DNA of 64,000 bases from the NCBI GenBank assembly GCA_937974245.1, contig CALJKV010000046.1, positions 91,065 to 155,064 on the forward strand. The letters are read 5' to 3'. Below the pieces are notes generated by a model. It was not told the origin of the DNA, made no database searches, and saw nothing but the letters and a program-made list of their open reading frames with translations. This DNA is from an uncultured Chloroflexota bacterium. GTDB taxonomy: Bacteria; Chloroflexota; Anaerolineae; Aggregatilineales; Phototrophicaceae. Below are positions 34,471-42,940 of the stretch, one piece after another. Made by a program: the position numbers and the translations under genes. Numbering within the stretch: the stretch's first letter is position 1; the number at the start of each line of letters is the position of its first letter.

Positions 34471-36045
34471 TTATACGGGAATAGTGAAATAAAAAGTAGA
34501 GCCGTGTCCGGGCTTGCTTTTTACTTGTAGACGGCCCTTGTGGGCTTCGATGATCGCTTTAGAGAGATACAACCCTAATCCGGTTCCCTGGGTACGGCGG
34601 CTGAGCGCGCCGTCCACCCGGTAGAACCGCTCGAAAATGCGCTCTTGTTCGTAGTCCGAAAGTCCGACACCTTCATCCCGCACGAACACGGTCACGGTGG
34701 TATCGTCAATCGCGCCGCCGACTTCAATTGTACCCCCTTGCGGGGAATACTTGATCGCGTTACTGATGAGGTTGTCCAGTACTTGGCGCAGCCGGGTTTC
34801 ATCGCCATTCACCACCGGGAAGTCGGACGGAAAACTCAGTTTGAAGCGGTGCTTATCGGTCTGTGTGCGAAACCGCTCCACAACCTGCGCCGTCAGTTGG
34901 TCGAGCCGGATTTCGCCCATATCCAACTGCATTCTCTGGGCCTGTAACTTGCTGGCTGCCAGCAGGTTCTCAATCAAACCCGTCAGGCGGTCGGCTTCTT
35001 CTTCAATCACCTGCAAACTGTCTCGCACAACGGTCATATCCCAGTGTGCGTCTTCACGGCGTAGTGTTCCGGCATACCCCTTGATAAGCGCAACCGGCGT
35101 CTTGAGTTCGTGCGAAATCGTGGAGATGAAAACGTTCTGCATCTCCTGTGCCTTGCGGAAATTTGTAATGTCACGCACGTTGGCGATGATGCTCACCAGT
35201 TCACCAGCGGCATTCATGAGCGGAGCATACGTGATTGCAATGCTCAATGTCAGCCCGTCTCGCCGTAAGAGATCGCCTTCGACATACAGTGTCTCTAATG
35301 GTGCGTCTTCCTGTTGGTGATGCGGCCAACCACCGTCCAGCGCCGCCTGCATATCGCCCTGTTCCAGCCGTTTCCATTCAATGACATCATCTTGGTAACG
35401 ACCAACTGCGTCGCTTGCCGTCCAGCCGGTCATGCGTTCCAGGGCGCGGTTGAACCCGGTAATTTTCAGGTCTGCCGAGAGGATCATGACGCCATCCGCG
35501 CTGTTTTCCAGAATGGCGGAAAGGCTGCGCCGTTCATACTCCACCCGGGCATAAAGCTGTGCGTTATGAATCGCGATAGCGGCCTGGTCTGCGAAACTCT
35601 GGAGAATTTGCAGGTCATTTTCGGTGACTTCCCGGCCAAATGCCCGGAACACAATGAGCAGTCCGACGGGTTCTTCCGCGATAACCAGTGGCAGAAACAG
35701 CACTTGCTTTAACCGTCTATCCAGTGAAACTGCCATTTGCTGGAGTTTCGTATACAGGAAGTCACGGTCAAGGTTATCGGTGTTGGTGGAAAACAACGCC
35801 TGGAACTGTTCATCTAGCTCTGCAAAGTGTTCATTATCCACGCCCAACGTGGCGCGAATCGTGTAGCTTTCTTCCCCGCTGCGGAGCGCCATAATGCCGG
35901 CTTCTCCGCCTACCATGATGGCAGACGCATTCAGCACCAAGCGCAAAACCTCGCCCAAATCCAGTTGAGCGGTCATCGCCCGCGAAATCTGCAATAAAAA
36001 ATCGCGTTGGCGAACGCGGTAATCAGGTAACATGAGCATAGACAT
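34471..36045 (-). CDS. GAF-PAS sensor histidine kinase
   Basis: 524 residues, no membrane segment. GAF domain ~20-165 (LRLVLNASAIMVGGEAGIMALR ... ILQSFADQAAIAIHNAQLYARVEYERR), PAS/PAC ~175-295 (ILENSADGVMILSADLKITGFNRALERMTGWTASDAVG), HisKA with His ~311 in FISTISHELKTPVALIKGYAG, HATPase_c with LDNLISNAIKYSPQGG, VRDEGVGLSDYEQERIFERFYR and GTGLGLYLSKAI. No response regulator adjoins. The start ATG is only 6 nt from a TACAAT box, with no ribosome site, suggesting a leaderless message. Confidence 0.9.
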   Translation of the reverse strand: MSMLMLPDYRVRQRDFLLQISRAMTAQLDLGEVLRLVLNASAIMVGGEAGIMALRSGEESYTIRATLGVDNEHFAELDEQFQALFSTNTDNLDRDFLYTKLQQMAVSLDRRLKQVLFLPLVIAEEPVGLLIVFRAFGREVTENDLQILQSFADQAAIAIHNAQLYARVEYERRSLSAILENSADGVMILSADLKITGFNRALERMTGWTASDAVGRYQDDVIEWKRLEQGDMQAALDGGWPHHQQEDAPLETLYVEGDLLRRDGLTLSIAITYAPLMNAAGELVSIIANVRDITNFRKAQEMQNVFISTISHELKTPVALIKGYAGTLRREDAHWDMTVVRDSLQVIEEEADRLTGLIENLLAASKLQAQRMQLDMGEIRLDQLTAQVVERFRTQTDKHRFKLSFPSDFPVVNGDETRLRQVLDNLISNAIKYSPQGGTIEVGGAIDDTTVTVFVRDEGVGLSDYEQERIFERFYRVDGALSRRTQGTGLGLYLSKAIIEAHKGRLQVKSKPGHGSTFYFTIPV

Positions 36046-36051
36046 GGAATT

Positions 36052-36057
36052 ATTGTA
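36052..36057 (-). promoter_or_regulatory. -10 box directly upstream of the GAF-PAS kinase ATG
   Basis: TACAAT on the minus strand (36057-36052), 6 nt before the ATG at 36045. Transcription would begin at or next to the start codon. No good -35 was found. Confidence 0.4.
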
Positions 36058-36154
36058 GCATGGGGTTTATTGAGGCGTATAGTAGGGCTTGCAATTTCTA
36101 TGATAATTCCTATATAACCGCGCCAATATGCTTTGTCCGGGAAAACAGACTGCT

Positions 36155-37144
36155 CTATCTGTCTCCGGCATTGATCCTGGCCGCGACTTCGGCTACATCG
36201 TCAACACCACCCCGTGTCACCACCAATGCGCCAGCCCCGAAGATGCTGACATTTTCTCCCAGCTTTGCGGGAACAATACGCAGAGTGCGCCAATAAGCCT
36301 CATCAATCGTGTAGGTTTCCATCGCCTCCCGAAGTGGGTCAATCAGCAGATTGCCTAACTGGGAAACCCCGCCGCCCAGCACGATGATTTCCGGGTTGAA
36401 CAAGTGGAGTAGGCTGGCAATCCCTAACCCGACCATGTGACCGCCGTACCGGACAATATCGAGTGCCAGCGCGTCACCACTTTGCGCCGCCCGCCCGACA
36501 ATCGCGCCATCAATCTTATTAAGATCACTCCCAACCATCGCGTATATCGTTGAAGACTCGCCGGCCTCAATGCGGGTGCGTGCCTGTCGTGCCAGCGCCG
36601 GGCCTGCCGCTTCTTTTTCCAGGGTACTGACACGTTCTCCGATAACAAGGATGATCTGCCCGGCTTCCGCTGCCAGCCCCTCTATGCCTTGAAGGAGTTT
36701 GCCATCAACAATAATGCCTCCGCCAATGCCGGTACTGATGGTGATAAAAACGACATGGCGGTATCCTCGCGCCGCACCCCGGATCGTTTCGGCCAGAGCG
36801 GCTACATTGGCGTCGTTTCCTACATAGACAGGGATGCCAAATTCAGCATGAAGAATGTCGCCAAGGGGGACATTATGCCAGCCCGGCAGGTTGGGCGGAC
36901 TCACAATGACTCCTGTAACCGGGTTCAACGGGCCGGGTGATGAAATGCCAATGCCGGTCACGTTTGTGCCATCAGTGGGCAGCGCCGCCCGAATCTGCTG
37001 TTTGATGCGGGCGATGGTCGAGTCCAGTCCTTCACCGGCCAGTGTCAGGGTTTCCTGGCGGGTGAGGATGTCAAGTTTGTGGTTCAACTGCGCGACTCGG
37101 ATGCGGGTACCGCCTAAGTCCACACCAATGATGATTTCGGACAT
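36155..37144 (-). CDS. ROK family kinase lacking the zinc-binding motif
   Basis: 329 residues. ROK sugar-kinase fold: N-terminal ATP-binding GVDLGGTRIRVAQLN, GIGISSPGPLNPVTG, substrate/catalytic GNDANVAALAE with the catalytic Asp, and ITISTGIGGGIIVDGKLLQG. The family signature normally continues with GH and a CxCGxxGC zinc cluster. Here the stretch reads AAEAGQIILVIGERVSTLEKEA: His is replaced by Gln and no Cys is present. A glucokinase or N-acyl-hexosamine kinase role is possible, but the lost zinc site makes substrate prediction unsafe. AAGGTTG upstream is a weak ribosome site. Confidence 0.85.
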   Translation of the reverse strand: MSEIIIGVDLGGTRIRVAQLNHKLDILTRQETLTLAGEGLDSTIARIKQQIRAALPTDGTNVTGIGISSPGPLNPVTGVIVSPPNLPGWHNVPLGDILHAEFGIPVYVGNDANVAALAETIRGAARGYRHVVFITISTGIGGGIIVDGKLLQGIEGLAAEAGQIILVIGERVSTLEKEAAGPALARQARTRIEAGESSTIYAMVGSDLNKIDGAIVGRAAQSGDALALDIVRYGGHMVGLGIASLLHLFNPEIIVLGGGVSQLGNLLIDPLREAMETYTIDEAYWRTLRIVPAKLGENVSIFGAGALVVTRGGVDDVAEVAARINAGDR

Positions 37145-37190
37145 GCTACAACCTTAAATGATAGCCGGTGTGCGCGTTCTGGAACTGCGG

Positions 37191-37219
37191 TTGAAGGGCG
37201 CAGACGGCGCTGTTAGAAT
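37191..37219 (+). promoter_or_regulatory. Promoter of mutS
   Basis: TTGAAG (37191-37196), 17-nt spacer, TAGAAT (37214-37219), about 55 nt before the mutS ATG. Confidence 0.6.
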
Positions 37220-37273
37220 ACGTACAAACATACCGTATTTTTGCTCCAATTTACAGTGACAGGAAAAGCATTC

Positions 37274-39904
37274 ATGGTGCGTGTGACCCCCTTACGCCAA
37301 CAATATTTGGACATTAAGAACCAGTACCCGGACTGCATCCTGTTTTTCCGTCTGGGCGATTTTTATGAAACCTTTGACCATGATGCCGAAATCGCCGCGC
37401 AGGAACTTGATCTGGTGTTGACCAGTCGGCCAGTGAGTAAGAGCGATCGCGTGCCAATGGCCGGTGTGCCGTATCATGCGCTGGAAGGGTATGTCGCAAG
37501 ACTCATCGAGAAGGGGCATCATGTCGCAGTCTGCGAGCAGACCAGCGAGCCGGACGGGCGCGGCCTGGTTGACCGGGAAGTAACGCGGGTAATTACGCCC
37601 GGCACGATTATGGAGCCAGAACTGCTGGCCGAAGACCAGGCCAACTATTTGCTGGCAATTCTGCCAATTGGTGATGTGGAATCCGGGCAGTGGCAGCAGG
37701 CCGGGGTAGCTTATGTGGATATTTCTACCGGGGAATTCGCCGCGACACAGTTCGGCGGGGAAAACGCCGGGATGCTGGTGGTTGAAGAACTGGCACGCCT
37801 GGCACCGCGTGAAGTGCTGATGCCGGAAAGTTGGGTTGAGCGTGGTGTGTCGCTGCCGAATGGGATTCACCTGACGCCGGTGGCTGATTGGCGTTTTGAG
37901 AAAGATTCGGCAGAGCAGGTGCTGACTCAGCATTTTGGTGTGCGCACGCTGGATGGCTACGGCCTGAAGGAATCGCCCTATGCGGTATGTGCTGCTGGGG
38001 CGATTCTCCTGTATCTGCGCGACACACAGCGTAATAGCCTGGCGCAGTTGACCAGCATTCGCGCGTATTCTACCGCGAATTTCATGGTGCTAGATCAATT
38101 CACCCGGCGTAATCTTGAACTTACGGAGACGATACGCAGCCGCAAGATGGAAGGTAGCTTGCTAGGTGTCCTGGATCGGACAGTGACGGCGATGGGGGCG
38201 CGTCTGCTGCGTGCTTGGATCACCCAACCACTGCTGGACATTAGTCGCCTCAATGCCCGTATGGACGCAGTAGAAGCCTTAGCTTTAGAAGAGCCGCTGC
38301 GAGCTGAACTGCGCACTGCATTGAAAATGGTTTCTGACATTGAACGACTGACGAACCGTCTGCTTATTGGCAAGGCCGGGCCGCGTGACCTGCTTGGGCT
38401 GCGTGCCAGTCTGGACGTCGTCCCGCAGATTCAACAGCTGATTAGTAACAAACCGGCACTCTCGGCGTTGGTCAACACACTACACCCCTGCGAGGATGTT
38501 CACGAATTGATCGGGCAGGCGATCAGCGATGAACCGCCGGCCATGCTGAACTCAACAGGTGTGATTCGCCCCGGCTATGCGAAGGAACTGGACGATATTC
38601 TGGACGCCACGCGGGACGCACGCGACTGGATTGCCAACCTGGAGTCAAAGGAGCGCCGCCGTACCGGAATTCCTTCGATTAAAGTCGGTTTTAATAAGGT
38701 ATTCGGCTATTACATTGAAGTCACCCATGCTCACGTAGACAAAATCCCCGACGACTATATCCGCAAGCAAACGCTCGTCAATGCGGAGCGGTACATCACG
38801 CCGGAACTCAAGGAATATGAGACGCTGGTGCTGAATGCGGAGGAGGAGATTCTCGCAGTAGAGCGACAGTTGTTTGAGGCGCTGTGTGTGGATTTGAGCC
38901 AGCACGCGCCCCGCCTACTTCAGACAGCAAAAGCGGTTGCTCATCTCGATGTGTTCCTCTCATTGGCAGAGGTTGCCGTCCGTGAGGGATATTCCCGCCC
39001 GACACTCACCGAGGATGATTTACTCGTGATTCACCAGGGGCGTCACCCGGTTGTTGAGCGGTTGCTGGATGGAGGCAGTCGCTATGTGCCGAACGAAACG
39101 CACTTCGACACAATGTCACGAGTGCATATTATCACCGGGCCGAATATGTCCGGTAAATCCACCTATATCCGGCAGGTGGCGATTATCACGCTCATGGCGC
39201 AAATCGGCAGCTTTATCCCGGCGGATGAAGCAACGATTGGGTTAGTGGATCGTATTTTCGCTCGGATTGGGGCGCAGGATGAAATTCATGCCGGGCAGAG
39301 TACGTTTATGGTCGAAATGGTCGAGACGGCGCGACTGCTTTCGGGTAGTACGCGGCGCAGCCTGTTAATCCTGGATGAAGTCGGGCGTGGCACATCCACC
39401 TATGACGGACTGGCGATTGCGCGGGCGGTGGTCGAATACATTCACAACAACCCACGTCTGAACTGCCGAACGCTCTTTGCCACGCATTACCATGAACTGA
39501 CGGAACTGCCGAATATCCTGCCACGCACCCGCAATTTCAATGTGGCTGTTTCGGAAGATGGCGAGCGGATTGTTTTTCTGCACCGTGTGATTCCTGGCGG
39601 CGCAGATCGCAGCTATGGTGTGCACGTGGCTCAATTAGCAGGGATGCCGCGCCCGGTAGTTGAACGCGCCAGTGAACTCCTCAAAGACCTGGAACGGCAG
39701 GGGAGTGACTTCAGGTTGCCCGCAACGCCTTCCACACCGCCGCCGACCAGCAAACAGAAAGCCCAGCAGGATGCCGGGCAGTTGACCATGTTCGCGCCGC
39801 CCAACCCAGCTCTAGAGATGCTGCGCGGCCTGGAAGTGGACAGCCTCAGTCCCTTAGAGGCCCTGACGAAACTCTACGAACTCAAGAAAATGGCGGGAGG
39901 GTAG
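37274..39904 (+). CDS. mutS: DNA mismatch repair protein MutS
   Basis: 876 residues from ATG 37274, which has AGGAAA 9 nt upstream; the frame extends a little further up without a ribosome site. Mismatch-binding domain I has FFRLGDFYETFDHDAE with the conserved Phe-x-Glu (FYE) wedge near residue 27. Connector, lever and clamp domains follow. The ATPase domain has Walker A GPNMSGKST (~622), the ST...E signature AGQSTFMVEMVETA, Walker B LLILDEVGRGTSTYDG and the HTH C-terminus. Full-length MutS1. mutL is not adjacent. An MltR-like gene follows 7 nt downstream. Confidence 0.97.
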   Translation: MVRVTPLRQQYLDIKNQYPDCILFFRLGDFYETFDHDAEIAAQELDLVLTSRPVSKSDRVPMAGVPYHALEGYVARLIEKGHHVAVCEQTSEPDGRGLVDREVTRVITPGTIMEPELLAEDQANYLLAILPIGDVESGQWQQAGVAYVDISTGEFAATQFGGENAGMLVVEELARLAPREVLMPESWVERGVSLPNGIHLTPVADWRFEKDSAEQVLTQHFGVRTLDGYGLKESPYAVCAAGAILLYLRDTQRNSLAQLTSIRAYSTANFMVLDQFTRRNLELTETIRSRKMEGSLLGVLDRTVTAMGARLLRAWITQPLLDISRLNARMDAVEALALEEPLRAELRTALKMVSDIERLTNRLLIGKAGPRDLLGLRASLDVVPQIQQLISNKPALSALVNTLHPCEDVHELIGQAISDEPPAMLNSTGVIRPGYAKELDDILDATRDARDWIANLESKERRRTGIPSIKVGFNKVFGYYIEVTHAHVDKIPDDYIRKQTLVNAERYITPELKEYETLVLNAEEEILAVERQLFEALCVDLSQHAPRLLQTAKAVAHLDVFLSLAEVAVREGYSRPTLTEDDLLVIHQGRHPVVERLLDGGSRYVPNETHFDTMSRVHIITGPNMSGKSTYIRQVAIITLMAQIGSFIPADEATIGLVDRIFARIGAQDEIHAGQSTFMVEMVETARLLSGSTRRSLLILDEVGRGTSTYDGLAIARAVVEYIHNNPRLNCRTLFATHYHELTELPNILPRTRNFNVAVSEDGERIVFLHRVIPGGADRSYGVHVAQLAGMPRPVVERASELLKDLERQGSDFRLPATPSTPPPTSKQKAQQDAGQLTMFAPPNPALEMLRGLEVDSLSPLEALTKLYELKKMAGG

Positions 39905-39911
39905 AAGAACT

Positions 39912-40556
39912 ATGCCAATAAAACGAGATGGTAAAACCGCTGATGGTAAAGCGTGGTTTTCTAACTCCTTTGGCGATGAAACTGAAGTCAATTACCTGCA
40001 AGAGGTTCTTTCGAGTGATGATCGGGTAAGGGTAATCGTCGGCGTGGCCCGTCTAGAGGGACTGCTTAGAGAATTACTTGGGAGTTATCTAGCCGATGGT
40101 AACGGTACCCGATCTCGTGTCCTGGATCCAACCAAAGATGGAGCAATTTCAACTTTTGCCGCTATGGTGGACATGACTCTTATTTTAGGCCTCTTAACCG
40201 CCGAAGATACTAAGGGCCTCAAAGGGCTAGCAAAACTGCGGAATGTCTTTGCTCATGATTACCGTATACGGAGTTTTAAGGATTTAACATCACAAGAGGC
40301 AAAATCACTTGTCAAGAAGACGTTAAAAGACTTCGTGAAGGCTGCCAAACCTTTTGTGATCTTTAACTCAGATGAACAGGAGATTGCTGCTGTAAACAAT
40401 CCCGAGTTGCTCAGGATATTGTTTCTACACCTATGGAACTCTCTTGAAACCGAACTTCAAGCCGCAAGAATTCATCTAATCGAGAACGAATACCGATGTC
40501 AGATAAGAACAGGGGAACATTCATTACACAACAAGCCGGATTTATCGGGGTTGTGA
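39912..40556 (+). CDS. MltR-like protein, AT-rich, probably acquired
   Basis: 214 residues. Central segment DMTLILGLLTAEDTKGLKGLAKLRNVFAHDYRIRSF resembles the MltR (mannitol repressor-like) family, whose hallmark is an 'L..L..iRN.FAH' helix pair; the same RNxFAH pattern also occurs in DUF4145/HEPN-like proteins, so a HEPN-type fold is an alternative. No DNA-binding motif is visible. Ribosome site GGAGGG comes from the end of mutS, 7 nt upstream, so it may be translated from the mutS transcript. Its codons are clearly more AT-rich (many AAA, TTA, ATA-rich words) than mutS, a sign of transfer. Confidence 0.6.
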   Translation: MPIKRDGKTADGKAWFSNSFGDETEVNYLQEVLSSDDRVRVIVGVARLEGLLRELLGSYLADGNGTRSRVLDPTKDGAISTFAAMVDMTLILGLLTAEDTKGLKGLAKLRNVFAHDYRIRSFKDLTSQEAKSLVKKTLKDFVKAAKPFVIFNSDEQEIAAVNNPELLRILFLHLWNSLETELQAARIHLIENEYRCQIRTGEHSLHNKPDLSGL

Positions 40557-40596
40557 GTGTGGGTGCTTGAGTAACCTTTTGCCGATTCTGACCCCC

Positions 40597-40624
40597 TTGA
40601 CACAACCTCCTAATTAGATATACT
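40597..40624 (+). promoter_or_regulatory. Strong promoter of the ArsR-DUF2087 gene
   Basis: TTGACA (40597-40602), 16-nt spacer, TATACT (40619-40624). The -10 box touches the operator palindrome, so binding there would block RNA polymerase. Confidence 0.8.
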
Positions 40625-40652
40625 TCAAATTAGATATATATCTAATTTGAAG
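40623..40652. promoter_or_regulatory. Perfect 30-bp palindromic operator
   Basis: CTTCAAATTAGATAT (40623-40637) is followed without a spacer by its exact reverse complement (40638-40652). It overlaps the end of the -10 box and the predicted transcription start. AATTAGATATA, part of the half site, also occurs once more at 40612-40622, 17 bp upstream, giving an additional half site in the spacer. Very likely the autoregulatory site of the ArsR-type protein encoded 25 nt downstream. Confidence 0.85.
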
Positions 40653-40676
40653 ACCTCTAAATTTGAAAGGGGAGTT

Positions 40677-41288
40677 ATGACTCCTGATAAGTTTCGCATT
40701 ATGCTCAATTTGCTGAAAGCGTTGGGTGACGAGAATCGTCTGACGACGATTCGCTTGTTAAATGAGGGCGAGAAGAACGTTTCTGAATTAGCGGAATTGT
40801 TGGGGATTTCTGAACCGACTGTTTCGCACCATCTATCAAAACTGCGGGCGGCGGGGTTGGTCAACCTGCGGACTGCGGGCAACCAGCGCATTTACCGACT
40901 GAATCCGTCACGTCTGAACGAGTTCAAGCAGTATGCCGCTGAGATCGAGCAGTTACAGCCGTTCGAGAAACCGGAATCGGATGACAGCTGGATAGATGCT
41001 CTCGACCTGGAAGAAGCGGAACGAAAAATCCTGCGCGACTACACATTCAATGGTCGCCTGCGCAAGATACCCAGTAAGCAGTTCAAGCTGTTGGTGGTGC
41101 TGAATTGGTTGGCGACCAAATTCCAATTAGGTGTGACCTATACCGAGAAGGAAATCAACGCCATCCTGAGCGAATATCATCCCGATTTTGCCGGTCTGCG
41201 CCGTGATCTGGTGGATTTCGGCTACCTGCGTCGGGAACGGGCTGGCACGGCCTACTGGGTGACCTCAGAAAATGAAACCGTCGAGTAA
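40677..41288 (+). CDS. ArsR-family transcriptional regulator fused to DUF2087
   Basis: 203 residues from ATG 40677, preceded by AAGGGGAG; an in-frame ATG at 40647 lies inside the operator. Winged-helix HTH_5 ~1-80: LLKALGDENRLTTIRLLNEGEKNVSELAELLGISEPTVSHHLSKLRAAGLVNLRTAGNQRIYRLN. The CxC metal motif of metal-sensing ArsR proteins is absent. C-terminal DUF2087 ~115-195: LRDYTFNGRLRKIPSKQFKLLVVLNWLATKF...YTEKEINAILSEYHPDFAGLRRDLVDFGYLRRE. It probably represses itself through the palindrome just upstream; the effector is unknown. Confidence 0.88.
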   Translation: MTPDKFRIMLNLLKALGDENRLTTIRLLNEGEKNVSELAELLGISEPTVSHHLSKLRAAGLVNLRTAGNQRIYRLNPSRLNEFKQYAAEIEQLQPFEKPESDDSWIDALDLEEAERKILRDYTFNGRLRKIPSKQFKLLVVLNWLATKFQLGVTYTEKEINAILSEYHPDFAGLRRDLVDFGYLRRERAGTAYWVTSENETVE

Positions 41289-41294
41289 TTGAGT

Positions 41295-41768
41295 CTACTC
41301 CCGCAGCATCCCACCATAGATGCCGGGGGTAGACCCCTCAATTACCGTAGCACCCACTGTCTTCGCATAAAAATCAACCGGCCCGGCAGCCCCAATAATT
41401 GCATAAGCATAACCGTCGGCAGCCATCCCATGCAGGCAGGCCAGAAACAACGCCTTGCCGGTTCCGCGCCCACGTGCGGCTTCGCTTACCCCCGTAGGGC
41501 CGAAAAACGCTTTGCATGTCGCATCATAACAGGCGAAACCAATCATTTTACCATTTTCCATCGCGATAAAACTTGTCACGGGCTGGCGGGAGAAGGTTAC
41601 TTCTGCTTCACTGGCCCAACCATTCCCGAATTCGCGGCGCACCCACTCAACAACAATATGCTTTTCCGGTGGAATTGGGCGGCGAATCGTAATGCCCGAC
41701 TCGCGCTGGCGTTTGATGTCGGACGCTAAATCCGGCAGACTGTACAGTTTTACAAGCATGTCAGGCAT
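41295..41768 (-). CDS. GNAT family N-acetyltransferase
   Basis: 157 residues. GNAT fold with strand FIAMENGKMIGFACYD, the acetyl-CoA loop as GVSEAARGRGTGKALFLACL (R/Q-x-x-G-x-G/A pattern), and AIIGAAGPVDFYAKTVGATVI with the conserved Tyr near the C-terminus. Substrate not predictable. GAAGAG precedes the ATG. It ends 6 nt from the convergent ArsR gene; there is no terminator between them. Confidence 0.85.
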   Translation of the reverse strand: MPDMLVKLYSLPDLASDIKRQRESGITIRRPIPPEKHIVVEWVRREFGNGWASEAEVTFSRQPVTSFIAMENGKMIGFACYDATCKAFFGPTGVSEAARGRGTGKALFLACLHGMAADGYAYAIIGAAGPVDFYAKTVGATVIEGSTPGIYGGMLRE

Positions 41769-41867
41769 AGTCTACTCTTCGTGATAGATGAAAGAAACAG
41801 ACACAAACCCAATGATGAATTCGTGCCTGTAAGCATAGCGAATGGATTACGGCTTGACAACAGACCA

Positions 41868-42887
41868 CTAATCGCCAGACGCGGCAAAAGTGGGGGAGAC
41901 GGCTTCCGGGCGCGGCTCGGGGATTATCGCTTCTTCTTCTGGGAGCAGCTTTTCGGAAACCAGTACCCGCTTGAAAGCCACAATCGCGACTTCGATCATG
42001 TGCAAATCTGGCTGGCGAGTGGTCAAATGCTGCAATGCCAGGTTGGGAATGATAATGAAGCGGATAATCGGATTGTCTAGATTCTTGGCGGTGAACCGGA
42101 TGAACTCATAAGCGATACCGGCGACAACCGGAATGAGCAGGATGCGTGAGATGAACAGGATATACCATTCTGGACGCCCCAGTACTGAGAAGACCAGCAC
42201 ACTCACGAATACCACAGTCAGCAAGAAAGCCGTGCCGCAGCGAGGATGTTCAATCGGATAATTCTGCACGACTTCGGGTACAAGTTCTGCGCCCGCTTCA
42301 TAAGCATTGATGGTCTTATGTTCCGCGCCGTGATACCCAAACAGTCGTTTGACATCTGCCATACGACCAATCAGCCAGATATACCCAACGACAATAAGAA
42401 GGCGGACACCCCCCTCAAGCAAGTTGACAGTAAAGGACTTTTCGGTAAGGCCGAGTAGGGATTCCAAACCGCTGGCCGCCGCCGTGGGCAGGATGAAGAA
42501 CAGGCCGATGCCAAATACCAGTGAGAAGGCCACCGTTGCCCAACCAATCGGGCCGGTGAAACTGATTTCCTCTTCTTCACCAAGGGCAACATCCGCCGCC
42601 CACATCAAGGCACGCATCCCCAGGCCGAGAGCATCCCACAACCCAACCAAACCGCGCACGAACGGTGTTTTACTGATGCGTCCCCGGTATATCGCCGCAT
42701 TCAGTGGTTGCTCGTGGACGACGATTTCCCCTTTAGGGTTGCGGACGGCTATCGCTGCTGTGTGCGCTCCGCGCATCATAACACCTTCAATAACCGCCTG
42801 GCCGCCGTACGAGAACTTGATTTCACCCGCCGTGCTGCCGTCTGATACTCCGTTACCCGAAAACTCCGATTGTTGATTGTCTGCCAT
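41868..42887 (-). CDS. DUF1385 membrane protein
   Basis: 339 residues from ATG 42887 (a GTG immediately before it lies too close to the AGGAG site). Signature GGQAVIEGVMMRGAHTAAIAVRNPKGEIVVHE at the N-terminus and FGYHGAEHKTINAYEAG...HPRCGTAFLL in the middle are the DUF1385 hallmarks; His and Cys residues there could bind metal. Four to five membrane helices lie between ~110 and ~270. The family is widespread in bacteria, often near prfA or rpmE, with no confirmed activity. Here it follows the glycosidase/recJ genes on the same strand by about 50 nt. Confidence 0.9.
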   Translation of the reverse strand: MADNQQSEFSGNGVSDGSTAGEIKFSYGGQAVIEGVMMRGAHTAAIAVRNPKGEIVVHEQPLNAAIYRGRISKTPFVRGLVGLWDALGLGMRALMWAADVALGEEEEISFTGPIGWATVAFSLVFGIGLFFILPTAAASGLESLLGLTEKSFTVNLLEGGVRLLIVVGYIWLIGRMADVKRLFGYHGAEHKTINAYEAGAELVPEVVQNYPIEHPRCGTAFLLTVVFVSVLVFSVLGRPEWYILFISRILLIPVVAGIAYEFIRFTAKNLDNPIIRFIIIPNLALQHLTTRQPDLHMIEVAIVAFKRVLVSEKLLPEEEAIIPEPRPEAVSPTFAASGD

Positions 42888-42940
42888 CACCTGCTCCTGC
42901 TGATTATGTCGCCAGAAGGGAGTTCAAAACCCACTGTATG

